A stretch of DNA of 64,000 nt from Armatimonadota bacterium (lineage in GTDB: Bacteria > Armatimonadota > UBA5829 > DTJY01): positions 1-64,000 of the forward strand of contig JAGONM010000018.1 in assembly GCA_017993055.1 (NCBI GenBank), given 5' to 3'. The notes under the pieces are model-generated. The model made no database searches. It was not told the DNA's origin and saw nothing but the letters and a program-made list of their open reading frames with translations. The position numbers were made by a program, and so were the translations under genes. Below, one piece after another: positions 44,277 through 52,195 of this stretch (the first letter of the stretch is position 1; each line of letters starts with the position of its first letter).

Positions 44277-44900
44277 ATGCCCTACTACCCGATCAACCTG
44301 AATCTGAGCGGACGCACCTGCGCGGTCATCGGCGGAGGCGCCGTCGCGGAGCGGAAGACCGAGTCGCTCCTCGAATACGGCGCGTCGGTCCGCGTCGTCT
44401 CGCCCGACCTCACCCCCAGGCTGGCCGGCCTGAAGTCCGAGGGACGCATCGAGCACGTCGAGTCCGAGTACCGCCCGGAGCACCTCGACGGCGCGTTCCT
44501 CGTCATCGGCGCGACCGACGACCGCGAGGTCAACCGGCGCATATCCGAAGACGCCCGGGCGAGGGGCATCCCCGTCAACATCGTGGACGACCCGGAACTC
44601 TGCACCTTCTTCGTGCCCGCATCCGTCCGGCGCGGCGACCTCGTCATCAGCGTCTCGACGTCCGGCAGCAGCCCCTCACTCGCCCGCACCATCCGCGAGG
44701 AACTGGAGGCGCGTTACGGCCCGGAGTACGGCCGCCTCGCCGACCTGCTCGGGTCGCTCCGGGACGAGGTCAAGGAGAGGTACGCTTCCATGGAGGAGCG
44801 CGCCGCCGCGTACGAGCGCATCCTCCGATCCGAGGCCCTGAGACTCCTCGCCGAAGAGTCGTTCGACGAAGCCCTGGAGGCCGCGCGAGAGTGCATCTAG
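44277..44900 (+). CDS. Precorrin-2 dehydrogenase / sirohydrochlorin ferrochelatase-type protein
   Basis: 207 residues from ATG 44277. An N-terminal Rossmann fold has CAVIGGGAVAERKTESLL (about 15-32); a middle segment has VIGATDDREVNRRISEDA and VNIVDDPELCTFFVPA; SVSTSGSSPSLARTIREELE is the siroheme-synthase dimerisation and active-site region. The NAD-linked enzyme oxidises precorrin-2 to sirohydrochlorin and may insert iron. It is a stand-alone SirC/Met8-type protein without the methyltransferase half of CysG. It overlaps hemA by 10 nt, so heme and siroheme branches are co-expressed. Confidence 0.92.
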   Translation: MPYYPINLNLSGRTCAVIGGGAVAERKTESLLEYGASVRVVSPDLTPRLAGLKSEGRIEHVESEYRPEHLDGAFLVIGATDDREVNRRISEDARARGIPVNIVDDPELCTFFVPASVRRGDLVISVSTSGSSPSLARTIREELEARYGPEYGRLADLLGSLRDEVKERYASMEERAAAYERILRSEALRLLAEESFDEALEAARECI

Positions 44901-46270
44901 TCGTCATCGGCCTGAACCACACCACCGCCCCGGTGGAGATTCGCGAGAAGCTGGCCGTCCCCGAGGCCGAGTGCGGAGCCTTCGCTTCGAGAGTCGCCCG
45001 GTGCGAAGGAGTCCGAGAGGCCGTCGCCCTATCCACCTGCAACCGCACCGAGATATACGCCTGGACGACGTCTGAGAGAGCCCCCTCCCCCTGCCCCCTC
45101 CCTCAAGGGGAGGGGGTGAGGGACGGTTTTCCCCCTCCCCTTGAGGGAGGGGGCAGGGGGAGGGGGTACCTGGCCGACGATGACATCCTCGACGCCATCT
45201 CCGATTTCTGCGGCGTTCCTTCGTCGTCATTCGAGCCTTACCTCTACTCCCGCGCGGGCCACAAGGCGATCGAGCACCTCTTCCGAGTCTCCTCCGGGCT
45301 CGATTCCATGGTCATCGGCGAGGCGCAGGTCCTCGGCCAGGTGAGAAACGCCTACGCTGCCGCCGCCGCCGCGGGGGCGACCGGCCCGGTGCTGAACCCT
45401 CTCTTCCAGCAGGCCGCCGCAGTCGGGAAGCGCGCGCGGACCGAGACCGACATCGGGCGCGGGGCGTTCTCGGTCGGCTACACGGCCGTCCAGCTCGCGC
45501 GCTCGATCTTCGACCCGCTGAACGGCCGCACGGTGCTGATCGTCGGCGCGGGCAAGATGGGCGAGCTTGCCGCCACCCACCTCTCGTCCGCCGGAGTGAC
45601 CTCAGTGCTGGTGGCGAACAGGACTCACTCGAGGGCCGAGGACCTCGCGGCGCGGTTCGAGGGGCAGGCGGTCGCCTTCGACGAACTCCCGGAGGCGCTC
45701 CGCAGGTCGGACATCGTGATCACCTCGACGGGCGCGGAGGAGCCGATCGTCACGCGGGCGATGGTCTCGTCCGCGATGCAGGCCCGGCGCGGGCGGCCGA
45801 TGTTCCTGATAGACGTCGCCGTCCCGCGAGACGTGGAGGCAGGGGCAGGGGACCTCGACAACGTCTTCCTGTACGACATTGACGACCTCCAGGCAGTCGT
45901 CGAGCGGCACGCTGGCGAGCGCAGGGCCGAGATTTCGAAAGTGGATAGGATCATCGAGGAGGAGGTGGGGAAGGCCATGGAATGGTTCCGCACTCTGGAC
46001 GCGGTGCCGGTGATCGCGGCGATGAGGGACAAGTTCGAGGAGATCAGGAAGTCCGAGGTCGAGAGGCTGCGCGCGAGGCTGCCGAAGCTCTCCGACGACG
46101 AGATCGAGGCCGTCCACCAGACGACGCGCTCGATCGTGAACAGGATCTGCCACGAGCCGATGATCCGCATCAAGGAGTACGCGGCGGAAGACGACCCGTC
46201 GGGCCGCCTGGAGACGATCTGCGAGGTCTTCGGCATCTGCCCGCCCGAGGACGGAGGCCCCGATGCATAG
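44891..46270 (+). CDS. hemA: Glutamyl-tRNA reductase with an in-frame repeat insertion
   Basis: 459 residues from GTG 44891, overlapping the previous gene by 10 nt. Hallmarks: VVIGLNHTTAPVEIREKL, catalytic Cys50 in STCNRTEIYA, RVSSGLDSMVIGEAQVLGQV, the NADPH fold VLIVGAGKMGELAATHL, LIDVAVPRDVE, and a C-terminal dimerisation helix. It makes glutamate-1-semialdehyde, the committed step to heme. Residues about 64-93, rich in Pro and Gly, are encoded by a palindromic GC-rich repeat (45081-45168); they lengthen the protein by about 28 residues in a variable loop of the catalytic domain while keeping the frame. Confidence 0.94.
   Translation: MHLVVIGLNHTTAPVEIREKLAVPEAECGAFASRVARCEGVREAVALSTCNRTEIYAWTTSERAPSPCPLPQGEGVRDGFPPPLEGGGRGRGYLADDDILDAISDFCGVPSSSFEPYLYSRAGHKAIEHLFRVSSGLDSMVIGEAQVLGQVRNAYAAAAAAGATGPVLNPLFQQAAAVGKRARTETDIGRGAFSVGYTAVQLARSIFDPLNGRTVLIVGAGKMGELAATHLSSAGVTSVLVANRTHSRAEDLAARFEGQAVAFDELPEALRRSDIVITSTGAEEPIVTRAMVSSAMQARRGRPMFLIDVAVPRDVEAGAGDLDNVFLYDIDDLQAVVERHAGERRAEISKVDRIIEEEVGKAMEWFRTLDAVPVIAAMRDKFEEIRKSEVERLRARLPKLSDDEIEAVHQTTRSIVNRICHEPMIRIKEYAAEDDPSGRLETICEVFGICPPEDGGPDA
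45081..45168. repeat. R3-like palindrome inserted in frame in hemA
   Basis: CCCCCTCCCCCTGCCCCCTC and its complement GAGGGGGCAGGGGGAGGGGG (arms 45082-45113 and about 45132-45167) face each other around TGAGGGACGG. Length and phase keep the hemA frame open. Confidence 0.85.
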
Positions 46271-47093
46271 CCCGACGCTCTACGCGGCCTCGCTGTTCGT
46301 CTTCGGGGCCACGGCGGTCCTGCACCTCTGGAGCCTTGCGCTCAGGCCCGGGCGCATCGGGCGGGCGGCGGCGTGGTCGGGGATAGGCGGGCTGATCCTG
46401 CTCGCGCTCGCGATGGCCGTCCGGGGCGTCGAGCACCAGCGCCTGCCGTTCGCCACGATGCTCGAATCGCTCGCCTTCGTCGCGTGGGCGCTCACCGCGA
46501 TCTACCTCGCGACGAGGCGCGGCCCCGAGGTCAACGCGCTCGGGGCGTTCGCCTCCCTCGCGGCATTCGTCGCGCTCGGCGTCTACGTCTTCCTGATGCC
46601 TCAGGCGGAGGGCAACGCGCATCTCCGGGAAGCGCTCGGCAACCGGTGGAGCGCCGTGCACATCGTCAGCAGTCTGGCGGCCTACGCGAGCTTCGTGCTG
46701 GCCTTCGGGGCGGCTCTGGGATACATGCTGCAGGAGCGGCTGCTGAAGGCCAAGCGGATCACCGGCCTCCAGCGCCACCTGCCCTCGCTCGACTCGCTGG
46801 ACGTCCTGGCGTACCGGATGGTCGCGCTCGGCTTCCCCCTGCTCACGCTGGGCATCATCACCGGCGCGATATGGGCGCAGACGGCGCAGGGAGCGTACTG
46901 GAGCTGGGACCCGAAGGAGACGTGGTCGCTGGTTACCTGGCTGGTCTACGCGGCCTACCTGCACGTGCGGATAGTCCAGGGCTGGCGCGGCAAGTGGTCG
47001 AACCGCCTGCTGGTGATCGGGTTCGCCGCGGTCCTGATCACCTACTTCGGCGTAACATACTTCATGACCGGCTACCACAGCCACGGAGTGTGA
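46263..47093 (+). CDS. CcsA/HemX-type membrane protein, paralog 2
   Basis: 276 residues, overlapping hemA by 8 nt. About eight membrane helices and the heme-handling signature WSWDPKETWSLVTW (about 217-230); conserved His in VHIVSSLAAY (near 141) and AAYLHVRI. In Bacillus and relatives a HemX protein of this family is encoded next to hemA and lowers HemA level; CcsA members act in cytochrome c synthesis. The position here fits either role, and the second paralog at 43275 suggests the two may have split these tasks. Confidence 0.85.
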   Translation: MHSPTLYAASLFVFGATAVLHLWSLALRPGRIGRAAAWSGIGGLILLALAMAVRGVEHQRLPFATMLESLAFVAWALTAIYLATRRGPEVNALGAFASLAAFVALGVYVFLMPQAEGNAHLREALGNRWSAVHIVSSLAAYASFVLAFGAALGYMLQERLLKAKRITGLQRHLPSLDSLDVLAYRMVALGFPLLTLGIITGAIWAQTAQGAYWSWDPKETWSLVTWLVYAAYLHVRIVQGWRGKWSNRLLVIGFAAVLITYFGVTYFMTGYHSHGV

Positions 47094-47191
47094 GGGCGCG
47101 TCGGGACGGGCAAGGCCGTCATGCTGAACTGGGTCCCAGGTGCTAAGCTATGTCCAACATAGCGAAGGGTTTCAAAAGGAAGTGATAGCTG

Positions 47192-48598
47192 TTGGATACA
47201 GCCGCCGAGAGATGGCATTCCGAGTTCAATCCCTCGAAGTTCCTGAGTCGCGTAAATCTGGCGCAGCTTGTCGAACGTAACGAGGCCTACAAAGAAAGTG
47301 CCATCAGCAATGCAAATAGCCCCTGCATGCTGTGTAGGAGGACGTACACCCACGGCATTCTGCTAAGTGACAAGTCGTTCCTATGCCAGCCCTGCTTTTC
47401 AGAGGTGGCACTGATCTCATACCCAGAGAGATATGAGGCGCTCCGCCGCCAGTTCATTATGGCAACTGAGGCGCGACGGCTCGCCTGGGAAGGATTTCGC
47501 GAAAGGTTTGAATTCCAATCGGAAGACAGCGCGCTCGTAGTCTGTGGCTGGGCATCGCTGCTTCTTGTTCTTGCCAACCCTGCGTTCTTGGTATTGACTG
47601 CCATACTATTGACTGTCGGCTATTCAAAGAGCTTCATGAACAAGAAGAAGACTAATGAGTGGCTAAACCGGAGAGCACAATGGGAGCAGAGTAACCCCGT
47701 GCCGACCGAGCCAACGCTGAAACACTTCCATGATCCAACGGCCGAACTGACGGACAGAGATCGACAGATACTCAAGGTCTTTGACCACTGGCCTGGCTAT
47801 CCGCCATTCTGGGAATACCTTCGCTCTGTTGTTATCAGCAGAGACTCCAATCGCTGCCAAGTAACGGGGTGCCCGTCTCGGCTCGAATTGCACGTTCACC
47901 ATGTACGCCCTGTCGCAGAAGGCGGAACTCATTCCCCGGACAACCTCGTCTCGCTGTGCATCTTCCATCACGCGTTGGAGCCGGAGAAGGGCCACGAGAG
48001 GATATGGGGTAGTATCAAGACAGGGTATTTCACTCTTGTTTGTACCCACGAGAGAAGTAACCGAGCAAGCAATGGAACTCATCATGTCCGGGCACATCTC
48101 CGCCGGCTGCAACTCGTCACGTTGGACGAACTGCAAGAACTGACGAGGATATACGGCTATCGCTGTCCTAGCTGTGGGGAAGGCAAGATAAAGTTCCTCC
48201 TATATCGCCGCAAGAACCTTATCAGAATCGAGTGCCCCACATGCCAGAAAGCAACGGAAGGCCCCCAACAACTCACAGAGGAAACCGGCCCACATCTGGC
48301 GGAAGTGTTGCGGGTTACCAGAAACAAGGGCAGATGGCAGGCAAGATGGGATATGCTCGCTGAGAGGAGAAGTGCAACGTGGGGCACATGGAGTAGTTTT
48401 GCCATGTCTGCGACGCCGAAGCGGCATAAGGGAAGAGTCCAGACGACGAAGTTCGCCCCTACCTGTCCCGAATGCGGCTCACCTATGAGGGTTGTTAGGC
48501 CGCGCCTCAATGACAAATGGAAAGCATTCTGGGGCTGCACGCAGTATTCGGTTACGGGATGCAGGGGAACTGCAAGATACATTCCGCCAGAGAGCTGA
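47192..48598 (+). CDS. Membrane-anchored HNH nuclease with several zinc modules
   Basis: 468 residues from TTG 47192 (AAAGGAAG about ten nt upstream); no in-frame ATG lies nearby. Order: Cys pairs CMLC (45-48) and CQPC (65-68); a hydrophobic hairpin (113-147; LLLVLANPAFLVLTAILL); an HNH core (216-262) with SRDSNRCQVTGC, LHVHHVRPVAEGG, NLVSLC and FHH; a zinc ribbon (CPSC 325-328, CPTC 348-351); and a C-terminal topoisomerase-I-type zinc finger (CPECGSPM 425-432, GC and C457). Base composition is clearly lower in GC than neighbours and it is flanked by repeats, suggesting transfer. A DNA-damaging defence effector is possible. No partner gene is seen. Confidence 0.78.
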   Translation: MDTAAERWHSEFNPSKFLSRVNLAQLVERNEAYKESAISNANSPCMLCRRTYTHGILLSDKSFLCQPCFSEVALISYPERYEALRRQFIMATEARRLAWEGFRERFEFQSEDSALVVCGWASLLLVLANPAFLVLTAILLTVGYSKSFMNKKKTNEWLNRRAQWEQSNPVPTEPTLKHFHDPTAELTDRDRQILKVFDHWPGYPPFWEYLRSVVISRDSNRCQVTGCPSRLELHVHHVRPVAEGGTHSPDNLVSLCIFHHALEPEKGHERIWGSIKTGYFTLVCTHERSNRASNGTHHVRAHLRRLQLVTLDELQELTRIYGYRCPSCGEGKIKFLLYRRKNLIRIECPTCQKATEGPQQLTEETGPHLAEVLRVTRNKGRWQARWDMLAERRSATWGTWSSFAMSATPKRHKGRVQTTKFAPTCPECGSPMRVVRPRLNDKWKAFWGCTQYSVTGCRGTARYIPPES

Positions 48599-48704
48599 TC
48601 CTGAGTTCCACCGGCCTCCGCTGTGGGTTCGTTCGACGCCGGCAACGGCCTCTGCTCTTTTACAGACAGACCCTCAGTTGAGTCCAAGGCGACGGCGCGG
48701 GCAG

Positions 48705-48955
48705 CTCTCCGCTGTCCCCCTTATCAAGGGGGACCGGCCTCCGGGCCGAGGGGGTTCTTGGGGAGGGTTCAAGGTTCAATGTTGGGGTTCGGCACTTCCG
48801 GCTCCAGCTTCACCCCTCGCCACGCGCCCTTCGATACACTCTCCGCTTCGCTCCGAGCACTCAGGGCTCACGGAGTGGTTGACCGGCGATCAGTTGACGG
48901 AACAGAACCGCAAGTCCTGAGTGCGCGCTCCGGCGCGTGTATCGAAGGACGGCCG
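48705..48955. repeat. R3 plus R1 composite
   Basis: R3 (48711-48755; CCCCCTTATCAAGGGGG and CCGGCCTCCGGGCCGAGGGGG) then a full R1 pair (48827-48953) around a variable spacer. Same order as at 22798-22978 and 61025-61125. Confidence 0.85.
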
Positions 48956-48985
48956 CCCCGCTGCTATCAGTAGACTGCATCCCGA

Positions 48986-49091
48986 AAAGAAAAAGCCCGG
49001 TCGAATGCTCGACCGGGCTTATAATGTGCGCCGGTAGCCAACCGGCAAGATTGCCACGAAAGGAAAGAAGAAAATTCGTGTAATCACCCGG
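48986..49091 (-). ncRNA. Predicted sigma-54-dependent small RNA, copy D
   Basis: About 106 nt on the minus strand. After the promoter come a hairpin CACGAA...TTCGTG whose loop is pyrimidine-rich (TTTTCTTCTTTCCT), a second hairpin GCCGGT-TGGCT-ACCGGC (about 49045-49029), and a 12-bp terminator AAGCCCGGTCGA/TCGACCGGGCTT (49020-48993) with TTTTTC. No coding frame with a ribosome site. The exposed C/U-rich loop recalls the CTCCTTCC stretch of copies A-C, though the primary sequence differs. Confidence 0.75.
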
Positions 49092-49102
49092 TAGATGTAC
49101 TT

Positions 49103-49117
49103 GCAAGAATCGTGCCA
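49103..49117 (-). promoter_or_regulatory. Sigma-54 promoter D
   Basis: On the minus strand TGGCACGATTCTTGC (49117-49103), an exact match to TGGCACG-N4-TTGC; predicted start near 49091. Its core sequence is the same as the promoter at 15674-15691. Confidence 0.9.
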
Positions 49118-49223
49118 TTCACCGCATTTCTAGCGAATTTCTTCCGGACTTTTTTCCATCGAGCCCTTGTCGCGCCCGGCCTGGATTATCACCAGATGAT
49201 AATTTCGAGCGTGACAGGGCTCC

Positions 49224-50093
49224 TCACTTCGGCGGCATCACGTTCACCGAGAAGTTCATGTGCGCCCGAACCGCCACCTTGCCGGAGGCGCTCGCATCCT
49301 TCACGTCGGCGTCCATCTGCATGTCCAGCGTCCCCTCGGTGCGGATGACCCGCCCCTTCTCGGCGGAGAAATAGCTGTTCATGCCGCCGACCACCAGCGC
49401 CTTCAGGTTGCCGTCGAACGGTATCTGCTGGACCCCGGGCATCTGTCCGGCCAGCGCGGCGAGCTGGGAGAACGGCACGTCAATGTCGCCGCTCAGATCC
49501 TGCTTGATGACCGCGACGCTGTACCGGCCGAGCGCCGCCTTCTCGGAGACGAGCGTCGAGCGCTGCTGGATGTTCGCGCCGAGCGGCAGGTTGACGGTGT
49601 CCGTCCAGTAGTCGCCGATGTTCAGCGCCTGCCCGGGCAGAAGGATGTACTGCGTCATGCCGAAGTTGCCGAGCGGCATCGTCGAGAGCGCGCTTCCGTT
49701 CCCGCCCGCGCTCGCGAGCGGGTTCGCCGGCCCGAACCTGGAGACTATCCCGGTGATCGGCGGAACCTTCTCCAGCGGGAGCTTCCTCGTCTCGCCGCCT
49801 ATCATCATCGTCATTGACTCGACGGTGTCCGTCACCTCGGCGTTGCCGTCGGGCAGCACCCTGTTCGTCTTCTGCTTGACGAAGCCGACGACCTTGATGT
49901 GCATCGGCGGGATCTGAGGCGCGTTCGGGGCGCTTATCGCCAGCGCCACGTCCATGTCCACCACGATCTTGTGGCGGACCACCTCCCCCGGTTTGAACTT
50001 GTACTGCAGGTCAACCGCGCCCGCAGCTTCGGTCCCGGCAAGCAGGACCGCCGCGAGGCATCCTATCACGACCAGCGTTACTCTTCGGACCAT
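49224..50093 (-). CDS. Secreted protein of unknown function (DUF6263-like)
   Basis: 289 residues from ATG 50093 (GGGAGG eight nt upstream). Signal peptide LVVIGCLAAVLLAGTEAAGA. The rest is beta-rich: an opening KFKPGEVVRHKIVVDMDVAL, repeated V/T strands, and a closing TEGTLDMQMDADVKDAS and KVAVRAHMNFSVNVM. The pattern fits the DUF6263-type periplasmic or surface proteins common in Planctomycetes and relatives. No catalytic residues are evident. Monocistronic as far as seen. Confidence 0.6.
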   Translation of the reverse strand: MVRRVTLVVIGCLAAVLLAGTEAAGAVDLQYKFKPGEVVRHKIVVDMDVALAISAPNAPQIPPMHIKVVGFVKQKTNRVLPDGNAEVTDTVESMTMMIGGETRKLPLEKVPPITGIVSRFGPANPLASAGGNGSALSTMPLGNFGMTQYILLPGQALNIGDYWTDTVNLPLGANIQQRSTLVSEKAALGRYSVAVIKQDLSGDIDVPFSQLAALAGQMPGVQQIPFDGNLKALVVGGMNSYFSAEKGRVIRTEGTLDMQMDADVKDASASGKVAVRAHMNFSVNVMPPK

Positions 50094-50155
50094 GTTCTCG
50101 ACCTCCCCTGGGAGCATCCGGCTCGCCGCCCGCCTCACTCACCGGGGCTGCCCGT

Positions 50156-50236
50156 CGTCACCCTGAACTTGATTCAGGATCCACGCCCTCTGGATGGTGA
50201 AACGAGTTCAGCATGACGCCTTTGGCCCGGCATGAC
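50156..50236. repeat. R2 repeat with extra half unit
   Basis: CCCTGAACTTGATTCAGG and GGTGAAACGAGTTCAGCATGAC, then CCCGGCATGACGG. Marks the 3' boundary region of the phage remnant. Confidence 0.75.
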
Positions 50237-50300
50237 GGCAAGGGCGCGCGCTCCCAGAGGTTTTATGTCACATCCCGGGCCAAATACCAATACCGGTTTT

Positions 50301-50648
50301 TCATCCCTCGATGTAGTAGACCAGGAACACCCCGCCGCTGCCGAAGTTCTTCGTGGCAGTGATGCCGTTCGGGCAGGCGACCGGGCAGGGGAGCGTGAAC
50401 CCGCTGATGTTGCCCGACCCCGTCGTCTTCCATGCCAGCACCGTGTTCCCGTCGGCGGCGACGGTCATCTGCGCCGACTCAGTGCCGGATATCACGATCA
50501 TCCCGATCAGCCGGATCGGGCCGGCGATGGTGCCCGTTTCGGTGAGCGCGGCCGCCTTCGCGTCCGCCGGTATCGTCACCAGCTCGCCCTTCGACGTAGC
50601 CGCAACCTCCTGCGCCTGTTTCGTCGTTCTGTGCGCTGCCGTAAGCAT
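50301..50648 (-). CDS. Phage-associated protein, paralog of 52891-53238
   Basis: 115 residues from ATG 50648 (GGAG eight nt upstream). Starts MLTAAHRTTKQAQEV and is beta-rich (RLIGMIVISGTESAQMTVA, then GFTLPCPVACPNGI). It is aligned end to end with the protein at 52891-53238: shared MLTAAxxTTxQAQEV start, the T-E-T-G-T turn, and the hydrophobic centre. Duplicated small beta proteins in a head module could be decoration or fibre-like proteins. No family recognised. Confidence 0.65.
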   Translation of the reverse strand: MLTAAHRTTKQAQEVAATSKGELVTIPADAKAAALTETGTIAGPIRLIGMIVISGTESAQMTVAADGNTVLAWKTTGSGNISGFTLPCPVACPNGITATKNFGSGGVFLVYYIEG

Positions 50649-50667
50649 TTCATGTCTCCTCTCCGCG

Positions 50668-51075
50668 TCATCGCTTCTTTGCCGCCCGCATCTCCGCCAG
50701 AGTGCGCCCCTTCCGCCACTGGACGTGCGGGCGGTCGGGGAGCTTCTTCCAGCCGCCGCCCCACTCGAGGCCGCACTCCCGCGCGATCCTGCCGAAGACG
50801 TTCCAGGGCCCGTCCCAGGTGATCCGCCCGCCGGCCGCGAACGCGTAGTCGGCCGCGAGCCCATAGTTGTGCCAGGAGTAACCGCCCCTCGCGTTGGTCA
50901 CGATCCGCCCGGGCGCGGTCCGCCCCTGAGCGTACAGGCGGTTCTGCTCGGCGGCGGACCGGTATCCGCAGGTCATCTTCACCCCGATGCCGGCCGCCTC
51001 CAACCGCCGCTCGAACTCGTCCAGACTCGCCCGAAACTCCGGATCGAGGCCCCTGTAAGCGCTCTCGTTCTTCAT
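50668..51075 (-). CDS. Phage endolysin, M15-type L-alanyl-D-glutamate peptidase
   Basis: 135 residues from ATG 51075. Metal-site pattern of the M15C/VanY-like peptidases: MTCGYRSAAEQNRLYAQG, then SWHNYGLAADYAF (H and D ligands) and a late RPHVQWR (third His). It cleaves peptide cross-links of peptidoglycan at lysis. Next to two small membrane proteins that look like holin partners. Confidence 0.88.
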   Translation of the reverse strand: MKNESAYRGLDPEFRASLDEFERRLEAAGIGVKMTCGYRSAAEQNRLYAQGRTAPGRIVTNARGGYSWHNYGLAADYAFAAGGRITWDGPWNVFGRIARECGLEWGGGWKKLPDRPHVQWRKGRTLAEMRAAKKR

Positions 51076-51129
51076 GTTCTCGCCGCCCCACCCATCACTA
51101 ATCACCCATCACCCATCACTAATCACTAA

Positions 51130-51462
51130 TCACCCACCACCGGCCCCCGCTCGCCCCTTCCGCCGCACCAGCGCGTGCTCGATCAGGAAGTTGATCGTGC
51201 TCTCCGGCAGCCGGCCGCCGAGCAGAGTCTGCAGTTCCGACTTCGCCCACGCCCGGACGTATGCCCGCTTCTGCTCACTCGTCGTGTCCTTCATCGTCTC
51301 GGCCGCCTCGATGCCCTGGACGACGACCGCGACGGCGTCCGCGTTCTCCAACAGCGCCGAGATCGGTTTCGGCACTCGGATCGCGTTCTTCCGCTTCCCG
51401 ATGATGTACGAGATGATCGGCAGGATGAACGGTATCACCTGCCACAGTTCGTTCTTGCTCAT
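51130..51462 (-). CDS. Holin-like small membrane protein
   Basis: 110 residues from ATG 51462, with AAGGAG seven nt upstream. One N-terminal membrane helix (LWQVIPFILPIISYIIG) is followed by a soluble helical part (AVVVQGIEAAETMKDTTSEQ, then ELQTLLGGRLPESTINFLIEH). This resembles LLH-type phage holins in layout. The position between endolysin and other phage genes supports a lysis role. Confidence 0.6.
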   Translation of the reverse strand: MSKNELWQVIPFILPIISYIIGKRKNAIRVPKPISALLENADAVAVVVQGIEAAETMKDTTSEQKRAYVRAWAKSELQTLLGGRLPESTINFLIEHALVRRKGRAGAGGG

Positions 51463-51483
51463 TATGATTCTCCTTTCCGCAAG

Positions 51484-51640
51484 GCCGTCCTTCGATACGC
51501 TGTGCGTCATACTGACCGACCACACGTCATCCTGAACTCGTTTCAGGATCCATGCAGAGCGGTAGATCCTGAATCAAGTTCAGGATGACGGTCACTCATC
51601 GCTAATCACTAATCACTGGCCTCTGCTCACCAATCACTTC
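51484..51640. repeat. R1 fragment, R2 copy and ATCACTAATCAC run
   Basis: R1 start (51484-51502), R2 (51527-51595; ATCCTGAACTCGTTTCAGGAT and ATCCTGAATCAAGTTCAGGAT) and a TCACTAATCACTAATCACT run (51597-51620) between two phage genes. Confidence 0.75.
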
Positions 51641-51876
51641 CCCAGCACGTGCCCGATGAACGCTCCCATCAACGCGACCGCGATCACGCCCCCCAGCCAC
51701 TGGACCGCGCGTATGTTGCGCTCCAGGACGCCGATCCGCTCCGAGTGCTCGACCATACTGCCCGGGATGAAGGCGCGTATCGCGCTCAGCTCCGCCAGTA
51801 TCATCTCGAGCTTCTCCTCGATGACCGCCAGCCGCGCGCCCGCATATCCGCTCCTTACAGCAGCCCTGTTTGCCAT
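51634..51876 (-). CDS. XhlA-like phage membrane protein
   Basis: 80 residues. An amphipathic coiled-coil segment (AVIEEKLEMILAELSAIRAF, then SERIGVLERNIRAV) precedes one C-terminal membrane helix (WLGGVIAVALMGAFIGHVLG). This is the layout of hemolysin XhlA-type proteins found in phage lysis cassettes. Follows the holin-like gene in the same direction. Confidence 0.6.
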   Translation of the reverse strand: MANRAAVRSGYAGARLAVIEEKLEMILAELSAIRAFIPGSMVEHSERIGVLERNIRAVQWLGGVIAVALMGAFIGHVLGK

Positions 51877-51887
51877 CGTCCGCCTCT

Positions 51888-52193
51888 CTAGGTCAGCAGG
51901 ATGAACTGCGACACCACTTCATCGCGGTACCGCCGTTTCGCCACCCTGCTGACCGTGTAAGTCCTCCCGTCGCGCGTGACGGTGTTGTTCACCGCCACCT
52001 GGGTGTCCGCCGGCGCCAGGACGATCAGCGCGGGCCGGTCGAACTGGTCCTGCTCGACGTCGTCGAAGAACACGTGCATGCGGTTCTTGTCGAGCAGCAT
52101 GATGATCCCCTTCGCCGCGGTCGTCCCGTTGATGAGGAACTGCTCCCCGACCCGGTCGAACACACCGTCCGCCCTCCTCTTGAGTGCGCTCAT
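51888..52193 (-). CDS. Phage head-tail connector-like protein
   Basis: 101 residues from ATG 52193, just 3 nt after the preceding gene's stop. Short beta-rich protein (GTTAAKGIIMLLDKNRMHVF, then RPALIVLAPADTQVAVNNTV, TYTVSRVAKRRYRDEV). Size, composition and place next to a gp6-like gene fit head-tail adaptor or closure proteins. Assignment is by context. Confidence 0.5.
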   Translation of the reverse strand: MSALKRRADGVFDRVGEQFLINGTTAAKGIIMLLDKNRMHVFFDDVEQDQFDRPALIVLAPADTQVAVNNTVTRDGRTYTVSRVAKRRYRDEVVSQFILLT

Positions 52194-52195
52194 TC

